NCBI GenBank assembly: GCA_030595135.1
Contig: JAUVDU010000104.1
Location: 1 to 6,188, forward strand
Direction: 5' to 3'
Source: Deltaproteobacteria bacterium
Lineage (GTDB): Bacteria; Desulfobacterota; Anaeroferrophillalia; Anaeroferrophillales; Tharpellaceae
DNA length: 6,188 nucleotides
Part shown: positions 5,945-6,188 of the stretch, piece by piece
Layout of the letters: each line of letters opens with the position of its first letter
Position numbering within the stretch: the stretch's first letter is position 1
Program-made: the position numbers and the translations under genes
Notes under the pieces: generated by a model
Databases searched by the model: none
Told to the model about the DNA's origin: nothing
Seen by the model: the letters and a program-made list of their open reading frames with translations, nothing else

Positions 5945-6106
5945 GGTCTGGGGTTATTTTTTCCGCTCTTTAGTCTCCGGCCTAGTCATTTCAAGGGGTT
6001 ATGGCCGGGGGAAGGCGGCCCCCTCCCTGTTCTGGTGCTCCCCCAGCCATAACCCCATGAAATAACGAAGGCCTCTCGACAGGCGCTCCAAAAACAACCC
6101 CAGACC
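5945..6106. repeat. 162-nt nested imperfect palindrome upstream of ackA
   Basis: Outer arms GGTCTGGGGTT (5945-5955) and AACCCCAGACC (6096-6106) are perfect complements; after one mismatch, five T-A pairs follow (5957-5961 with 6090-6094). Inside, GGCCT (5979-5983) pairs with 6069-6073. A longer stem then follows: ATTTCA (5988-5993 with 6058-6063), one A/A mismatch, GGGGTTATGGC (5995-6005 with 6046-6056, perfect), one C/A mismatch, and GGGGGA (6007-6012 with 6039-6044), around a 26-base GC-rich loop. GGGGTTAT occurs in both left arms (5950-5957, 5995-6002). It ends 30 bases before acetate kinase. It may be a repeated palindromic element or a structured leader. I see no flanking duplication and no T-run. 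Confidence 0.7.
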
Positions 6107-6136
6107 TCTTATTTATCAATTTGGAACTGGAAAATC

Positions 6137-6188
6137 ATGAAAATATTGGTACTCAATTCAGGTTCATCTTCACTTAAATTTCAACTTT
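6137..6188 (+). CDS. ackA: Acetate kinase, N-terminal 17 codons (cut by window end)
   Basis: The frame from ATG at 6137 reads MKILVLNSGSSSLKFQL and runs off the window. This matches the N-terminal signature of acetate kinase (N-x-G-S-S-S-x-K), where Asn7 and the serines line the active site. The family interconverts acetate plus ATP with acetyl phosphate plus ADP, usually with phosphotransacetylase, in acetate formation or use. GGAA motifs ten (6123-6126) and four (6129-6132) bases before the ATG are modest ribosome sites. The 162-nt palindrome ends 30 bases upstream and an intrinsic terminator 216 bases upstream, so ackA needs its own promoter within or near the palindrome unless read-through supplies it. 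A propionate or butyrate kinase paralogue cannot be excluded from 17 residues. Confidence 0.85.
   Translation, partial: MKILVLNSGSSSLKFQL

Noticed and set aside
5945..6106. The large palindrome as a bidirectional terminator
   Set aside because: Neither side has a T-run after the outer stem, and a strong terminator already sits at 5876-5920.

Overview
The window looks like chromosomal DNA from a Gram-negative bacterium with moderate GC content, two-component signalling and acetate metabolism. A deltaproteobacterial (Desulfobacterota-type) source fits the sigma-54 activator, the CHASE4 sensor kinase and the GGGGACA palindrome, but this is a low-confidence inference from style alone; there is no marker gene.

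Layout. On the minus strand, from right to left, lie an NtrC-type sigma-54-dependent response regulator (524-1969) and a small acidic protein of unknown function (64-360). Between them sits a 128-bp element (396-523) with 12-of-13-matching terminal inverted repeats and a 10-bp direct repeat on each side. It looks like a MITE that landed exactly on the regulator's stop codon. Removing it and one repeat copy restores a compact regulator-orf98 pair with a 25-bp gap. The gene-poor stretch 1970-2289 is a divergent control region. It holds a sigma-54-like promoter for the regulator inside a 29-bp dyad, two TGTCATAT direct repeats 21 bp apart, and a short hairpin followed by a T-run ahead of the kinase gene.

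On the plus strand are a soluble PAS histidine kinase (2290-3525) and a membrane-bound CHASE4-HAMP-PAS histidine kinase (3561-5702), 35 bp apart. Two kinases, one sensing the cytoplasm and one the periplasm, facing a single regulator suggest two inputs converging on one sigma-54 activator. The signals and target genes cannot be read from this window.

The most striking region is 5703-6136, which has no conventional gene. It carries a 29-codon leader peptide ORF with four Trp codons in five positions (W-G-W-W-W). A segment that can pair either with the Trp codons or with the terminator's 5' arm follows, then a strong intrinsic terminator (5876-5920). This is the complete layout of a ribosome-mediated tryptophan attenuator. 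No trp gene follows. Next comes a 162-nt nested imperfect palindrome (5945-6106) and then the first 17 codons of acetate kinase (ackA, from 6137), cut by the window edge. Either the attenuator is an orphan, perhaps working in trans, or it controls ackA, which would be unexpected.
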